A stretch of DNA of 64,000 nt, taken from NCBI GenBank assembly GCA_021789895.1, contig JAJYIU010000018.1:1-64000 (forward strand), in the 5' to 3' direction. Below the pieces are notes generated by a model. The model had not been told where the DNA came from. It made no database searches and saw only the letters and a list, made by a program, of their open reading frames with translations. This stretch comes from Acidobacteriota bacterium. GTDB taxonomy: Bacteria > Acidobacteriota > Terriglobia > Terriglobales > SCQP01. Position 1 is the stretch's first letter. Each line of letters begins with the position of its first letter. A program made the translations under genes and the position numbers. Shown here one piece after another: positions 16,973-25,987 of this stretch.

Positions 16973-18298
16973 CTAGTCCAATTGTTTGAGCACATCCTCG
17001 CTGGCCTGCAAAGTCCGATCGATGTCTTCGACGGTATGGCTAAAACTAATCTGGCATCGCTTCAGGTTTAAGGGAATTTTGAAAATGCCGCGTTTCATCA
17101 GTTCCCGGCGATAGCGTATAAATCGTTCCGCATCGTTATGGAGCAAGTCGGAATAATCGCGAATGGGTCTCTCCGGCATGAAATAAGTCAGGAAAATCGA
17201 CCCATATCCCGCCACGATCGCCGGAATCTTCAAGCGTTGTAGAATGCCACGCAAGCCTTGGCGCATGCGTTCGCCCAGGGCAAAAAGATGGCGATGCACC
17301 TGGCCATCCTGTAACAGCTCCAGCGTGGCTAGCGCGGCTGCGCAGTTGACGGGATGGCCATTGAACGTACCCGCAAAAAATACATCGCCCCCCTGCCGGG
17401 TCGCAAAATGATCCAGAATTTCCGCTCGGCCGCAAACGGCAGCCATCGGAAAGCCGTTGGCGATGGATTTTCCGACCGTGGTCAGATCGGGTAACACGCC
17501 GCAGATTTGCTGAAATCCCCCTAACCCGTGCCGGAACCCGGTGATCACCTCGTCGAAAATCAACAGACTCCCGGCCTGGGACGCCATCGAACGTAATCCC
17601 TCCAAAAATCCCTGCGCCGGCAGGACGCAACCGATATTGTGCGGGATGGGTTCCAGGATAATCGCCGCCACTTCGCCATGATGGCGCTGGAGGGTTTCGG
17701 CAACATCGTTCAGATCATTGAACCGGCAGACCAGGGTAGCGTCTATGGCCGCATCCAGCATGCCGGCAGAAGCGGGATCGCGCTGCCCCACGCGCTCCGG
17801 CGCGCTGATGATATTCCGGCAGGCATAATCGTGCCAGCCGTGATAGCAGCCTTGAAATTTAATGAGCTTGGGCCGCCCGGTATACGCGCGTGCCACTCGA
17901 ATAGCATGATAGGTGGCTTCCGAGCCGCTGTTGCATAACAGCGTTTTTTCCGCCGAGGGAATACATTCCACAATCTTTTGCGCGACGGCCACCTCCAGCG
18001 GCGCGACGCCCACCCCGCATAAATCTTCTCGCTGCAGAATCTCGTTCACCCGCCGGACGACGGCCGGGTAGTTATGCCCAAGAATGATCGGGCCAAAGGC
18101 GGCGTGGTAATCGATATAGCGTTGCCCTTGAATATCGGTGAAGCTTGCGCCCTGTGCACTCGCGATCACCAGCGGCGGCTGAATCCGGCGTAACGAGGTA
18201 TTCACCCCTCCGGGCATGTAGCGTTCGGCCTGCTGGAGCAGGGCGAGTTCGGCTTCCGGACCGGTCAACTGACGCTGGACCGCAGTGTCCAATACCAT
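16973..18298 (-). CDS. Class III aminotransferase, glutamate-1-semialdehyde-aminomutase-like
   Basis: The 441-residue PLP enzyme has the GSAM-type N-terminus YMPGGVNTSLRR. Its PLP-phosphate segment is CNSGSEATYHAIRVAR, its strand Asp is in LLIFDEVITGFR and its Schiff-base Lys is in TVGKSIANGFP. Housekeeping HemL would normally sit with haem genes. Leading a catabolic train, this is more likely an omega-aminotransferase or amino-sugar/aldehyde aminotransferase. It is the first gene of the leftward train, preceded by AAAGGA five bases before the ATG and by the shared control region. Its substrate is not evident. Confidence 0.87.
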   Translation of the reverse strand: MVLDTAVQRQLTGPEAELALLQQAERYMPGGVNTSLRRIQPPLVIASAQGASFTDIQGQRYIDYHAAFGPIILGHNYPAVVRRVNEILQREDLCGVGVAPLEVAVAQKIVECIPSAEKTLLCNSGSEATYHAIRVARAYTGRPKLIKFQGCYHGWHDYACRNIISAPERVGQRDPASAGMLDAAIDATLVCRFNDLNDVAETLQRHHGEVAAIILEPIPHNIGCVLPAQGFLEGLRSMASQAGSLLIFDEVITGFRHGLGGFQQICGVLPDLTTVGKSIANGFPMAAVCGRAEILDHFATRQGGDVFFAGTFNGHPVNCAAALATLELLQDGQVHRHLFALGERMRQGLRGILQRLKIPAIVAGYGSIFLTYFMPERPIRDYSDLLHNDAERFIRYRRELMKRGIFKIPLNLKRCQISFSHTVEDIDRTLQASEDVLKQLD

Positions 18299-18342
18299 GG
18301 ACGTCCTTTCTTTCCTGCAGAATTACTGCCCTGTCATTGAAA

Positions 18343-18357
18343 CGGCAGCGGCTGCCG
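18343..18357. promoter_or_regulatory. Perfect inverted repeat, candidate operator in the divergent control region
   Basis: CGGCAGC-G-GCTGCCG is a perfect 7-bp dyad with a one-base centre. It lies 45 bp before the aminotransferase start and about 95 bp before the IclR-gene promoter. A second, AT-rich palindrome (ATAAATTTAT) lies at 18385-18394. Either could bind the adjacent IclR regulator. This is inference from position only. Confidence 0.4.
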
Positions 18358-18451
18358 GAGTCAATCGGCAAATGCTCGTAAGAAATAAATTTATCCAGCC
18401 CAATGGACGCCGGCGGGACGGGCCCTCCCCCTAGTACGGTTGGGCCGAGCC

Positions 18452-18480
18452 TTGACAGGCCTTTCGCGGAAACTTACGAT
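18452..18480 (+). promoter_or_regulatory. Sigma-70-type promoter of the iclR-like gene
   Basis: TTGACA (18452-18457, perfect) is followed after 17 bp by TACGAT (18475-18480, four of six matches). Transcription would begin near 18487, leaving a leader of about 20 bases containing GGAGAG before the ATG at 18506. This rules out the upstream in-frame ATG at 18479, which lies in the -10 box. Confidence 0.65.
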
Positions 18481-18505
18481 GAATCCACCCGGGAGAGATC
18501 CTTCT

Positions 18506-19288
18506 ATGCCGTTACTGCAGAAAACTCCTTCTGTGCCCGCGCTGGAGCGGGGCATCAGCGTGCTCGAGCTCATCGCCGATTCCAATCGCGGCCTGACTTC
18601 CTCAGAGTTACAGCGGCGGTTGCGAGTGCCGCGCAGCACCTTGCATTGCATCCTGGTTACCTTGCAACGCCGCGGCTATTTGCATCGTTATCCCAACTCC
18701 AATCGGTATATGTTTGGCCTCAAGCTCACCTGCATGGGACGCACGGCGATCGAACGGCTGGAATTGCGTGAAGTCGTCCGCCCCTTCCTGCAAGAATTGA
18801 TGGATAAAATCAATCTGACCTGCCACTTAGGCATCCTCGAACGCAACGAAATTGTGATCGTGGAAAAGATCGAACCGCGCGGGCCGGTCCGTATCGCCAC
18901 CTGGGTCGGCAAGCGGCTGGATGCCCATTGCTGTGCTCTGGGCAAGGCCATCCTGGCCTATTTGCCCGCGGGCGGCGCAATCGAAATCGCACGGAAATAT
19001 GGGCTGGCCAAAAATAATGCGAATACCATTCACACCTTACGGCATTTGCAGGATGAACTGACGCGCGTGCAGGATGACGGCTATGCTTTCGAAAATGAAG
19101 AAGGCGAACTGGGATTGCGCTGTATTGGCGCGCCCATCTTTAACTATCGCAGCGAGGTGGAAGCTGCGATTAGCGTGAGTGCACCGACTTCCCAACTGCC
19201 CACCTCCAAGGTTGTGTCCGTCAGCTTGCTGTTGAAAGATGCCGCGCGCCAGATCTCGCGTCAATTGGGCTATACCGGCCCGAGTTGA
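18506..19288 (+). CDS. IclR-family transcriptional regulator
   Basis: A 260-residue regulator with an N-terminal winged helix (about 10-70: ALERGISVLELIAD, LTSSELQRRLRVPRSTLHCIL) and a C-terminal IclR effector domain. The latter includes RGPVRIATWVGKRLDAHCCALGKA cut here at GKA and GLRCIGAPIFN. IclR proteins are usually local regulators of aromatic, sugar or amino-acid catabolism that respond to a pathway intermediate. The start at 18506 is preferred because GGAGAG lies eight bases upstream and the promoter ends at 18480. It sits at the divergence point and is the obvious candidate regulator of both arms. Confidence 0.92.
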   Translation: MPLLQKTPSVPALERGISVLELIADSNRGLTSSELQRRLRVPRSTLHCILVTLQRRGYLHRYPNSNRYMFGLKLTCMGRTAIERLELREVVRPFLQELMDKINLTCHLGILERNEIVIVEKIEPRGPVRIATWVGKRLDAHCCALGKAILAYLPAGGAIEIARKYGLAKNNANTIHTLRHLQDELTRVQDDGYAFENEEGELGLRCIGAPIFNYRSEVEAAISVSAPTSQLPTSKVVSVSLLLKDAARQISRQLGYTGPS

Positions 19289-19465
19289 TTTCCGCGCCGC
19301 ATCCAAGCCTGATCCGGCAGTCCCCTCCCTGCACCTTCCACGTCCAAGGTATCGGACGTCTTCTGTTGGTGGCGGATATTCCCAATTGACTCCGCGATCG
19401 GCGGCTGCTTATCTTAAGTGCTTCACTGCGGCAACTCACGAACGTTTTGAGCGAGAGAGCATTCC

Positions 19466-20461
19466 ATGCGCCGAAAACTCGATCTGTTAGGGCTGGTGCT
19501 GGTGAACGGCATGTGGGCGGGACAGTTTGTCGCCGCCACCCTGGCGGAACGCAGCTTGGGCCCCTTGGCAGTGACGGTTTATCCCATGTTGGTTTCGGTG
19601 CTGTTGCTCGCCTTTTTTCTGAAAAGGGAACGGGCGGCGGCAGGCCAGCATTTCTTCCGGCCTCAACTGCTTTCGCGAAAAACCCTGGGCCGCTTTCTTT
19701 TACTGGCCCTGTTCGGAATGGTGGTGGCTCAACTCGGCGCGACGGCGGGGGTCTACTTTACGCTCGCCTCTACCGCCTCTCTTCTAACTCTGACCATCCC
19801 GATCTTTGCCGCTATCCTGGGCGTCGTGATGTTGCGCGAGCGCCTGACCTGGATGCGCGCAGCGAGCTTCGTCCTTGCTTTGACCGGTGCGGCGCTGATC
19901 TCCCATCTGGGCACGTCCACGCTGCGCGGCCTTTCCACTCGCTATCTGCTCGGTGATCTGCTAGTTTTGAGCAGTTGTGCCGGCAGTGCCTTCTATAACG
20001 CCTATGGCAAGAAACTACTGCAGGATTTTTCCGAATTGGAGCTTCTGTTCTACAGCTCGGTCATCGCCGTGCTGTTCCTGCTGCCCATAACGGTGATTCG
20101 GGAAGGCGTTCTGCCCGCCAATTTTCACTTAGGATGGTCTGCCGCCGGAGGGTTGATCTATCTGGCGGTATTCCACTACACCTTAGCCATGGTGATTTTT
20201 CTACATATTCTTCGTCGGCTGGAAGTCACCGTCGTTGCAATCTCGTTTTACTTGATCCCGATCTTGGGTACAGTGATTGCCGCTATCGGCCTGGGGCAGC
20301 ACATCGGCCGACTCGAGCTGGTCGGAGGCTTGTTGGTTTTTGCGGGAACGATACTGGTCACCATCTATGATGCCGGGGCTGCTTCCAAAACGGGAGCTCC
20401 CTCTGCGCCGGGGGTGGGGAATGTTCTGGTGCGGTTGCCGGAAGAACGGGTTGAGAGATGA
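19466..20461 (+). CDS. EamA-type (drug/metabolite) transporter
   Basis: A 331-residue inner-membrane protein with about ten helices in two EamA repeats. The first half includes GATAGVYFTLASTASLL and the second GLIYLAVFHYTLAMV and SFYLIPILGTVIA. It is not a close copy of the other island EamA (2730-3701). Its stop overlaps the start of the next gene (ATGA, 20458-20461), so the two are probably translationally coupled. Upstream, 19289-19465 has no gene I can support. The likely role is export of a metabolite or amino acid produced by the pathway. Confidence 0.88.
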   Translation: MRRKLDLLGLVLVNGMWAGQFVAATLAERSLGPLAVTVYPMLVSVLLLAFFLKRERAAAGQHFFRPQLLSRKTLGRFLLLALFGMVVAQLGATAGVYFTLASTASLLTLTIPIFAAILGVVMLRERLTWMRAASFVLALTGAALISHLGTSTLRGLSTRYLLGDLLVLSSCAGSAFYNAYGKKLLQDFSELELLFYSSVIAVLFLLPITVIREGVLPANFHLGWSAAGGLIYLAVFHYTLAMVIFLHILRRLEVTVVAISFYLIPILGTVIAAIGLGQHIGRLELVGGLLVFAGTILVTIYDAGAASKTGAPSAPGVGNVLVRLPEERVER

Positions 20462-22599
20462 ATGCGATTCGTAAGCCTGAACTCGCCCGGACTCTGCTGC
20501 TGTGCAGTCTAGCCTTTCCGCTGGCCGCCAGTGTATCCGCCGGCAGCCCGCGGCCTGCCGTGCAGCTGCGCCAGGGGCTTTGGCTGCTGCACAGCCGTCG
20601 GCTGCGGATTACTTTTGCCCCACATTCCTTGACCGTGACCGTGCGAGAGCTTCATGGTTGCACCTGGAAAATGCAACCTAACGGCGCACATGATCTTCAG
20701 ATCCGCCTTCACGGTGCGCTGCGCTGGCTACGCTTGCGCCCGGCCGCTGTGGTCCCGGTTCGGGTGGGCTCCTGGCAAGGAATCGAAGTCCGACCTCTCC
20801 ACGCCGGCCTGCGCATCCAGCTCTTGCTGTTGCGCGCGAAAGACGAACTCCGCTTTCGCCTAATACCCGCTCCGGGGAATCCCGTCATTGCCCTGCAATA
20901 CCCGCGCCCCTTCCTGTTGCCCGCCTCCGCTTCGTCCTATTCCGTCGTTCCTATTCAGGAAGGATTTCTGCTTCCCGGCAATTACCCGCAAGCGCTTCGT
21001 ATTGGCAGCTGGCAGCAGGGAGGAGTGCTGGGGCTGCAAATGGCCTATCAAAAGCTGTCCATGCCCTGGTGGGGACAGGTAAACGGCCACAGTGCCGTGA
21101 TGGCCTTTATGAATACACCGGACGACGCGACCATCCGGCTGCGGCATGCGCCTGGCGGGCCGTCGCGACTCAGTACGCTTTGGCTCCCCTCCCTAGGCAA
21201 GCTGCGTTACCCCCGCGAAGTCACTTATATTTTTCGCCGGCATTGGGGCTATGTCGCGATGGTGCGCTGGTTCCGGCATTGGATGCGCCATCATGTCGCT
21301 TGGCGCATTCTGGCGCAGAAAGCGCAGCGCATTCCGGCACTACACCATTTTCCCGGCGCCGTTCACATCAATGCGATGGGGGTAGTGCACCTCTCGACCG
21401 CTCATTATGATCACATCAACTCTTTCACTCAGATCGGCGATTGGCTGCAACAGGCCCGGAATAAATATGGGCTGCGCCAGGCGGTGTTTCAACTATATGG
21501 TTGGAGCGCGCATGGGGCGGACAACTCCTGGCCAGACAGCTTGCCGCCGAATTCGGCGGCGGGAGGAGTGCACGGCCTACAAGCGCTCGGTCGCCTCACT
21601 CACCAACTCGGCTTTCAGTTCTGGCTGCATGTGGATTTTGACGATATTTATGCCAACGGAAAAGATTTTTCTCCGCGCATCCTGATCCGCGACCAGAACG
21701 GCCATTGGCCGCGCGTCGCCGCCTGGGCGGGTGGACGCAGCTCCTATATTTCGATCGCACAAGCGATGCCCTTCATAGTTAGAGATATGCAACGGGGATA
21801 TGACGGTTCACCGGGCATAGTGCACTTGGGCCCCCCGGATGGCGTTTTTCTCGACACCTATCCCACGGATTTCGAAACCTTCGGCCCCCCTTCGATCTCG
21901 CGCTCGCAATGGCGCCGGATTCTACTGCACCAACTCCGATATTTTTCCGGATTAGGCCTGGAAATCTCGGTGGAAGGCTCCGAATGGTATGCCATGCCAT
22001 ATGTGGACGACCTGTGGTCCACCCAGTTGGCCGGCTTCCCGGCATACACCCCCAAGCTTCGCTACGGCTTTGGCATTCCGGTGCCGTTATTCAATCTCGC
22101 CTTCCACGATATGGTGCTGATCGGTTTTGCCGTCAACCGTAAGCAATATTATCCGCTGGCCAGCCCGCGCACATTGTTTCTTTACGGACTGCTCTGGGGA
22201 GATATGTTGAATATTCCCTTGAACCACTCCCGTTACGTGCCGGTCAGTGGAAACTCCGTCTATTTGACCGACACCTCACCGCGCGCTCAGACGATTATTC
22301 GGCAGGAGTTGCTGCTGGCTCGACTCGGCCGCTGCCTGGGTTTCAGCCGCATGCTGAACCATCGTTTTTTGGGGCGTAGCTTCGAACTCCAGGAAACCAC
22401 TTTCAGTTCCGGCGTGAGCGTATGGGCCAATCTGGGGAACGGGCAGTTTCGTATTCGCGGCTGCCCGGCCATTTCCGCGCGCCTGCGCGTCGCCAAGGTG
22501 CCCGCGACGTGGGCGGAAGAGCAAGCCCCCAGGCGCGCCCAAACCGGCCCGTACGCGCGCACGCGCCCCTCGCGCCGAAATCCTGCGCCTCCGAGATAA
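20458..22599 (+). CDS. Secreted glycoside-hydrolase-like protein of uncertain family
   Basis: A 713-residue protein with a signal-like N-terminus (residues about 10-28, ending ASVSAG). An N-terminal beta-rich part (about 30-290) is followed by a region resembling a TIM barrel. Barrel-like strands include FQFWLHVDFDDI, GPPDGVFLDTYPTDF and LGLEISVEGSEW, which place acidic residues at strand ends as in retaining hydrolases. The layout recalls GH101/DUF5696-type proteins, but I cannot assign a family with confidence. The C-terminal 45 residues are rich in Arg and Pro. The ATGA overlap with the EamA gene suggests coupling. It may act on the island's polymer outside the cytoplasm. Confidence 0.55.
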   Translation: MNAIRKPELARTLLLCSLAFPLAASVSAGSPRPAVQLRQGLWLLHSRRLRITFAPHSLTVTVRELHGCTWKMQPNGAHDLQIRLHGALRWLRLRPAAVVPVRVGSWQGIEVRPLHAGLRIQLLLLRAKDELRFRLIPAPGNPVIALQYPRPFLLPASASSYSVVPIQEGFLLPGNYPQALRIGSWQQGGVLGLQMAYQKLSMPWWGQVNGHSAVMAFMNTPDDATIRLRHAPGGPSRLSTLWLPSLGKLRYPREVTYIFRRHWGYVAMVRWFRHWMRHHVAWRILAQKAQRIPALHHFPGAVHINAMGVVHLSTAHYDHINSFTQIGDWLQQARNKYGLRQAVFQLYGWSAHGADNSWPDSLPPNSAAGGVHGLQALGRLTHQLGFQFWLHVDFDDIYANGKDFSPRILIRDQNGHWPRVAAWAGGRSSYISIAQAMPFIVRDMQRGYDGSPGIVHLGPPDGVFLDTYPTDFETFGPPSISRSQWRRILLHQLRYFSGLGLEISVEGSEWYAMPYVDDLWSTQLAGFPAYTPKLRYGFGIPVPLFNLAFHDMVLIGFAVNRKQYYPLASPRTLFLYGLLWGDMLNIPLNHSRYVPVSGNSVYLTDTSPRAQTIIRQELLLARLGRCLGFSRMLNHRFLGRSFELQETTFSSGVSVWANLGNGQFRIRGCPAISARLRVAKVPATWAEEQAPRRAQTGPYARTRPSRRNPAPPR

Positions 22600-22619
22600 C
22601 GGACAAACCGAAAACGCGA

Positions 22620-24182
22620 ATGCCTGAAATCATTCTTGAAGGCGGTGAAGTTCTGGATGGCAGCGGCAAACCGCGTTTCCGCGCCGATATCGCCATCGAG
22701 CGTGGCCGGATTTTAGCGGTAGGCGACCTGAAAGGGGTCGAGGCCGGGCAACGTTTCCCCGCCCACCACTGCTTTGTCGCGCCCGGCTTTATCGACCTCC
22801 ACAGCCATGCCGATCTAGCCCTGCTGGCTCGGCCTGGCCATGAAGAAAAACTCTTGCAAGGAGTCACAACCGAAGTCTTCTCCAACTGTGGGTTGGGGTT
22901 TGCGCCAGTGAACCCGGCAGCTTTGACCTCGCTGGCGGAATTATCCGGATCTTTATTCGGCAGTGCGCCCCCGGCGGAGAAAAGCTGGACCAGCGTACGC
23001 TCTTATCTGGAGCTTCTGCATGGCCGGACCGCGGTGAATGTGGCTTATCTGGTACCGCACGCCGCCTTGCGAATCTCGAGCATGGGCCCTGCGCCTCGGC
23101 CGGCAACCCCGAACGAGATCGCACTGATGTGCCAACAGCTCGAGCGCGCCTTCGAGGAAGGCGCCCGGGGTTGGTGCACGGGCCTGCATTATGCACCTTT
23201 GAACGCGGCCACCACCGAGGAAATCCAGTCATTATGCCGGGTCGCGGCCGCCCGGCAGGGTTTATTCGCCATTCACTTGAGAGACTATTATTTTCGCCTG
23301 TTCGAGAGTATTGAAGAAGCCCTCGATGCCGCCACCGTATCGGGAGTTCGCCTGCAATTATCACACTATCAAGCGCCCGGTAAAAACCATCTGGGAAGGC
23401 AGCAGGGCGAGCGCCTGATCGAGAAATTAACGGAGACCCGCAGCGCTGGTATTGATGTTTGTTGTGATGTTTACCCCTATACGGCCGGTTCCACGTTGCT
23501 GAGCAGCTTTCTGCCGCCAGCAGCCGCGGCTGCGCCCTTGGCAGCCGCATTGGCAATGCTGCGCGATCCATTTTCGCGCGCAGAGCTAGCGGCTTATCTC
23601 GAGCACTGGCCGCACGAGTGGTCACGGGTGATGATTGCCGGCGTCGAGCAGATGACGCCTCAATGGGAAGGCGTTTCGATCTTTGACGCAGCCAACCAGG
23701 AGCGTCGCACCATCGGTGATTTCGTATGTGAGCTTCTGCTGCAGACTGAACTACGCGCCCTGGGCATCTTTCATCAGCAAGATGAAGCGGATATGCATGC
23801 CATTCTGCAATCCCCCTATTGCCAGATCGGGAGTGATGGTCTGCATATACCGGGCAAACCCCACCCCCGTTTGTATGGCACCTTCCCCAGGGTCTTGGGC
23901 CATTTCGTACGGGAAACCGGCCTGCTCGGCTGGGAAGAAGCTGTACGAAAAATGACTGGCGCGAGCGCTGATCGCCTACGGCTACCGGATCGTGGCAGGA
24001 TCATGCCGGGAATGGCAGCGGATGTGGTGGTGTTTGATCCACAAACCGTGCTTGATCGTGCGACGTATGAGTCACCTCGCCAGTTCCCCCAAGGCATTCG
24101 GTGGGTCTTTGTCAATGGCCAGCTTGCTGCTCGGGCAGGTGAACCCACGCGCGTTCTCGCCGGAAGAGTATTGACACAATGA
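22620..24182 (+). CDS. N-acyl-D-amino-acid deacylase (D-aminoacylase) family amidohydrolase
   Basis: The family hydrolyses N-acyl-D-amino acids to D-amino acids. This 520-residue protein has the small beta-domain start (EIILEGGEVLDGSG), the HSH metal motif in GFIDLHSHADL and FSNCGLGFAPV with the Cys typical of D-aminoacylases. IHLRDY and QLSHYQAPG supply further His ligands, and the late Asp lies in QIGSDG. The C-terminus, GRIMPGMAADVVVFDP, closes the beta-domain. The frame is open upstream, but ATG at 22620 aligns with the family start. It overlaps the next gene by 4 bp. It suggests that the substrate carries N-acylated D-amino acids. Confidence 0.9.
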   Translation: MPEIILEGGEVLDGSGKPRFRADIAIERGRILAVGDLKGVEAGQRFPAHHCFVAPGFIDLHSHADLALLARPGHEEKLLQGVTTEVFSNCGLGFAPVNPAALTSLAELSGSLFGSAPPAEKSWTSVRSYLELLHGRTAVNVAYLVPHAALRISSMGPAPRPATPNEIALMCQQLERAFEEGARGWCTGLHYAPLNAATTEEIQSLCRVAAARQGLFAIHLRDYYFRLFESIEEALDAATVSGVRLQLSHYQAPGKNHLGRQQGERLIEKLTETRSAGIDVCCDVYPYTAGSTLLSSFLPPAAAAAPLAAALAMLRDPFSRAELAAYLEHWPHEWSRVMIAGVEQMTPQWEGVSIFDAANQERRTIGDFVCELLLQTELRALGIFHQQDEADMHAILQSPYCQIGSDGLHIPGKPHPRLYGTFPRVLGHFVRETGLLGWEEAVRKMTGASADRLRLPDRGRIMPGMAADVVVFDPQTVLDRATYESPRQFPQGIRWVFVNGQLAARAGEPTRVLAGRVLTQ

Positions 24183-25261
24183 GAAGCCAAGCGGAGATTC
24201 GATTATCTTCGGCAACACTGGTTGGGCAACGCGACCACCGCCCCGCAGCACCGCTCGGGGTGCTGGGCTTGGGCCTGATGGGCAAAAGCATCGTGGCTTG
24301 TTTACTTGCCAGCGGCGACCGGATCATAGCGTTGGAAACCGATCAGCGGCGGGCGAGAGCCGCGCTTGCAAAAGTACGGAATCTGCTGCGCGATATGAAA
24401 CGGCGCGGGTTCATGGCTGGCGAGCCCGATGAATTGATCACGCATTTGAGTTTGGCGCGTAATTATGGAGATTTCCGGGGCTGCGCCCTGGTAATCGAAT
24501 CGATTGTGGAGGACCTGCCAGCCAAGCGCAGCGTGATTCGTGCACTGGAACGGGTGGTTTCGCCTGCAACCCTGATTGCAAGCAATACCTCCGCAATTCC
24601 AGTGTCCTCGTTGCAACGCGGCGCCGCCCACCCTGGCCGCATTCTTGGCCTGCACTGGGCCGAGCCGGCGCATATTACACGTTTCATGGAAATTATCTGC
24701 GGCCAACAAACCCGGAAACAATACATCCGTCTGGTGGTAGCCCTAGCCCGTAGATGGGGGAAGGAACCTTCGGTGCTCCGGCGCGACTTACCCGGGTTTA
24801 TCACTAACCGCTGCATGTATGCGCTCATTCGGGAAGCATTCTATCTGGTGGAATCCGGCTATGCCACCGTGACGGACGTGGACCGCTCGTTGCGCAACGA
24901 TCTGGGGTACTGGATCACCTTGGCCGGTCCATTTCGCTTCATGGATCTCACCGGCATTCCCGCATATGCCAAGGCGATGCAACGGATTCTGCCCACTTTG
25001 AGCTGCCAGACCCGAGTCCCTCGCCTGATGCGGCGATTGATCACTGCGGGCGCGGAGGGCGTGGGCAATGCCAGGGGCTTTTATCGTTATACCCCGGCGC
25101 AAGCGCGGCGATGGCAGCGCGTGTTTTTGCAATTCAGCTACGATATTCGGGATTTGGCCCAGGCCTATCCGGAAGACATCGGCGATCATAACACCCGGCA
25201 CGGTCCATCCCGCCGTCGAACCCGGCACGCTAAAGGCTTGAGCGGAACCCAGGCGTTTTGA
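24179..25261 (+). CDS. 3-hydroxyacyl-CoA dehydrogenase-like NAD-dependent dehydrogenase
   Basis: A 360-residue protein. A Rossmann domain (GVLGLGLMGKSI, about 24-35) is followed by VIESIVEDLPAKRSV, SNTSAIPV and the catalytic His of LGLHWAEPAH. The C-terminal helical domain contains PGFITNRCMYALIREAF and GVGNARGFYRY. Relatives oxidise 3-hydroxyacyl-CoAs or free hydroxy acids such as L-gulonate and carnitine. The stand-alone form without an enoyl-CoA hydratase partner points to a small hydroxy acid. It is coupled to the deacylase gene by ATGA overlap. The last 30 residues are unusually basic and may be an unstructured extension. Confidence 0.88.
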   Translation: MRSQAEIRLSSATLVGQRDHRPAAPLGVLGLGLMGKSIVACLLASGDRIIALETDQRRARAALAKVRNLLRDMKRRGFMAGEPDELITHLSLARNYGDFRGCALVIESIVEDLPAKRSVIRALERVVSPATLIASNTSAIPVSSLQRGAAHPGRILGLHWAEPAHITRFMEIICGQQTRKQYIRLVVALARRWGKEPSVLRRDLPGFITNRCMYALIREAFYLVESGYATVTDVDRSLRNDLGYWITLAGPFRFMDLTGIPAYAKAMQRILPTLSCQTRVPRLMRRLITAGAEGVGNARGFYRYTPAQARRWQRVFLQFSYDIRDLAQAYPEDIGDHNTRHGPSRRRTRHAKGLSGTQAF

Positions 25262-25280
25262 ACGGAACGGTAGAAATATT

Positions 25281-25922
25281 ATGGCGATACGAGTAGTTTT
25301 TATCGGCCCACCCGGCAGCGGCAAAGGCACCCAGGCTGTCCGGTTAGTGCAACACGGCTTTGTGCATATCTCAACCGGCGATCTGTTGCGCGCGGAAATT
25401 GCCCGCGGCACACCTCAAGGACAAAAATTATTGGCGACGGTGCGCGCCGGCGGGCTGGTGGACGACGAAATTCTATTCCGCCTGATCCATGATGTCATGT
25501 TGGCGCAAGCGGACAGCTCGATCGTGTTTGACGGCTACCCTCGCACCCTAGCCCAGGCCCATCACCTGGATCGCATCGGAATCGATGCCGCATTTTTCTT
25601 TTTGATTGCCGATGCCGTGCTCTTGCGCCGGCTGCGATCCAGGGTCATCGGCAACGATGGCGTCATTTACGATCTGGAGCAACATCCCCCGCCCGCCGGC
25701 GTCACTTATTATCGCCGGGTGGACGATACGGAGGCCGTACATCTACAACGCTTGCGCGAATATCGCTGCCATGAAAATTGGCTTCGGGATTTTTATCGCG
25801 AGCGCGGCCTTTTTTATCCGCTTGCCGCCGAAGCCCCGGTTGACAGTGTGGCCTCCAGGATCGCCGATCGCATCCGGGCATTGCGGCTGCCGGCGCTGCG
25901 CCCGGAAACCGCGCCCCCGTAA
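25281..25922 (+). CDS. Adenylate kinase-like nucleoside monophosphate kinase, island paralogue
   Basis: Adenylate kinases convert AMP + ATP to 2 ADP. The 213-residue protein has the P-loop GPPGSGKGTQ (9-18), NMP-binding STGDLLR, VFDGYPRT and the C-terminal RVDDTEAVHLQRLREY segment. The LID looks shortened: VIYDLEQHPPP is present, but the usual KVEGKDD-type segment is missing. The housekeeping adk normally lies in a ribosomal-protein operon. Its place here, 19 bp after a dehydrogenase gene and before an FAH hydrolase, is unusual. It may recycle AMP made by an acyl-CoA ligase encoded elsewhere, or phosphorylate another substrate. Confidence 0.88.
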   Translation: MAIRVVFIGPPGSGKGTQAVRLVQHGFVHISTGDLLRAEIARGTPQGQKLLATVRAGGLVDDEILFRLIHDVMLAQADSSIVFDGYPRTLAQAHHLDRIGIDAAFFFLIADAVLLRRLRSRVIGNDGVIYDLEQHPPPAGVTYYRRVDDTEAVHLQRLREYRCHENWLRDFYRERGLFYPLAAEAPVDSVASRIADRIRALRLPALRPETAPP

Positions 25923-25987
25923 TGTCCACGCGCGGGGGTAGCTCAAGCGGGGATGGATTTGTTCGAATCTTTTAGCGAGGCATAGGC

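Noticed and set aside
16973-18298. Housekeeping hemL (glutamate-1-semialdehyde aminomutase)
   Set aside because: The fold and motifs match class III aminotransferases generally, but the gene heads a catabolic train with no haem genes nearby, so I did not assign hemL.
18479-18505. Upstream ATG for the IclR gene
   Set aside because: It overlaps the -10 box of the likely promoter and has no ribosome-binding site; ATG at 18506 has GGAGAG upstream.
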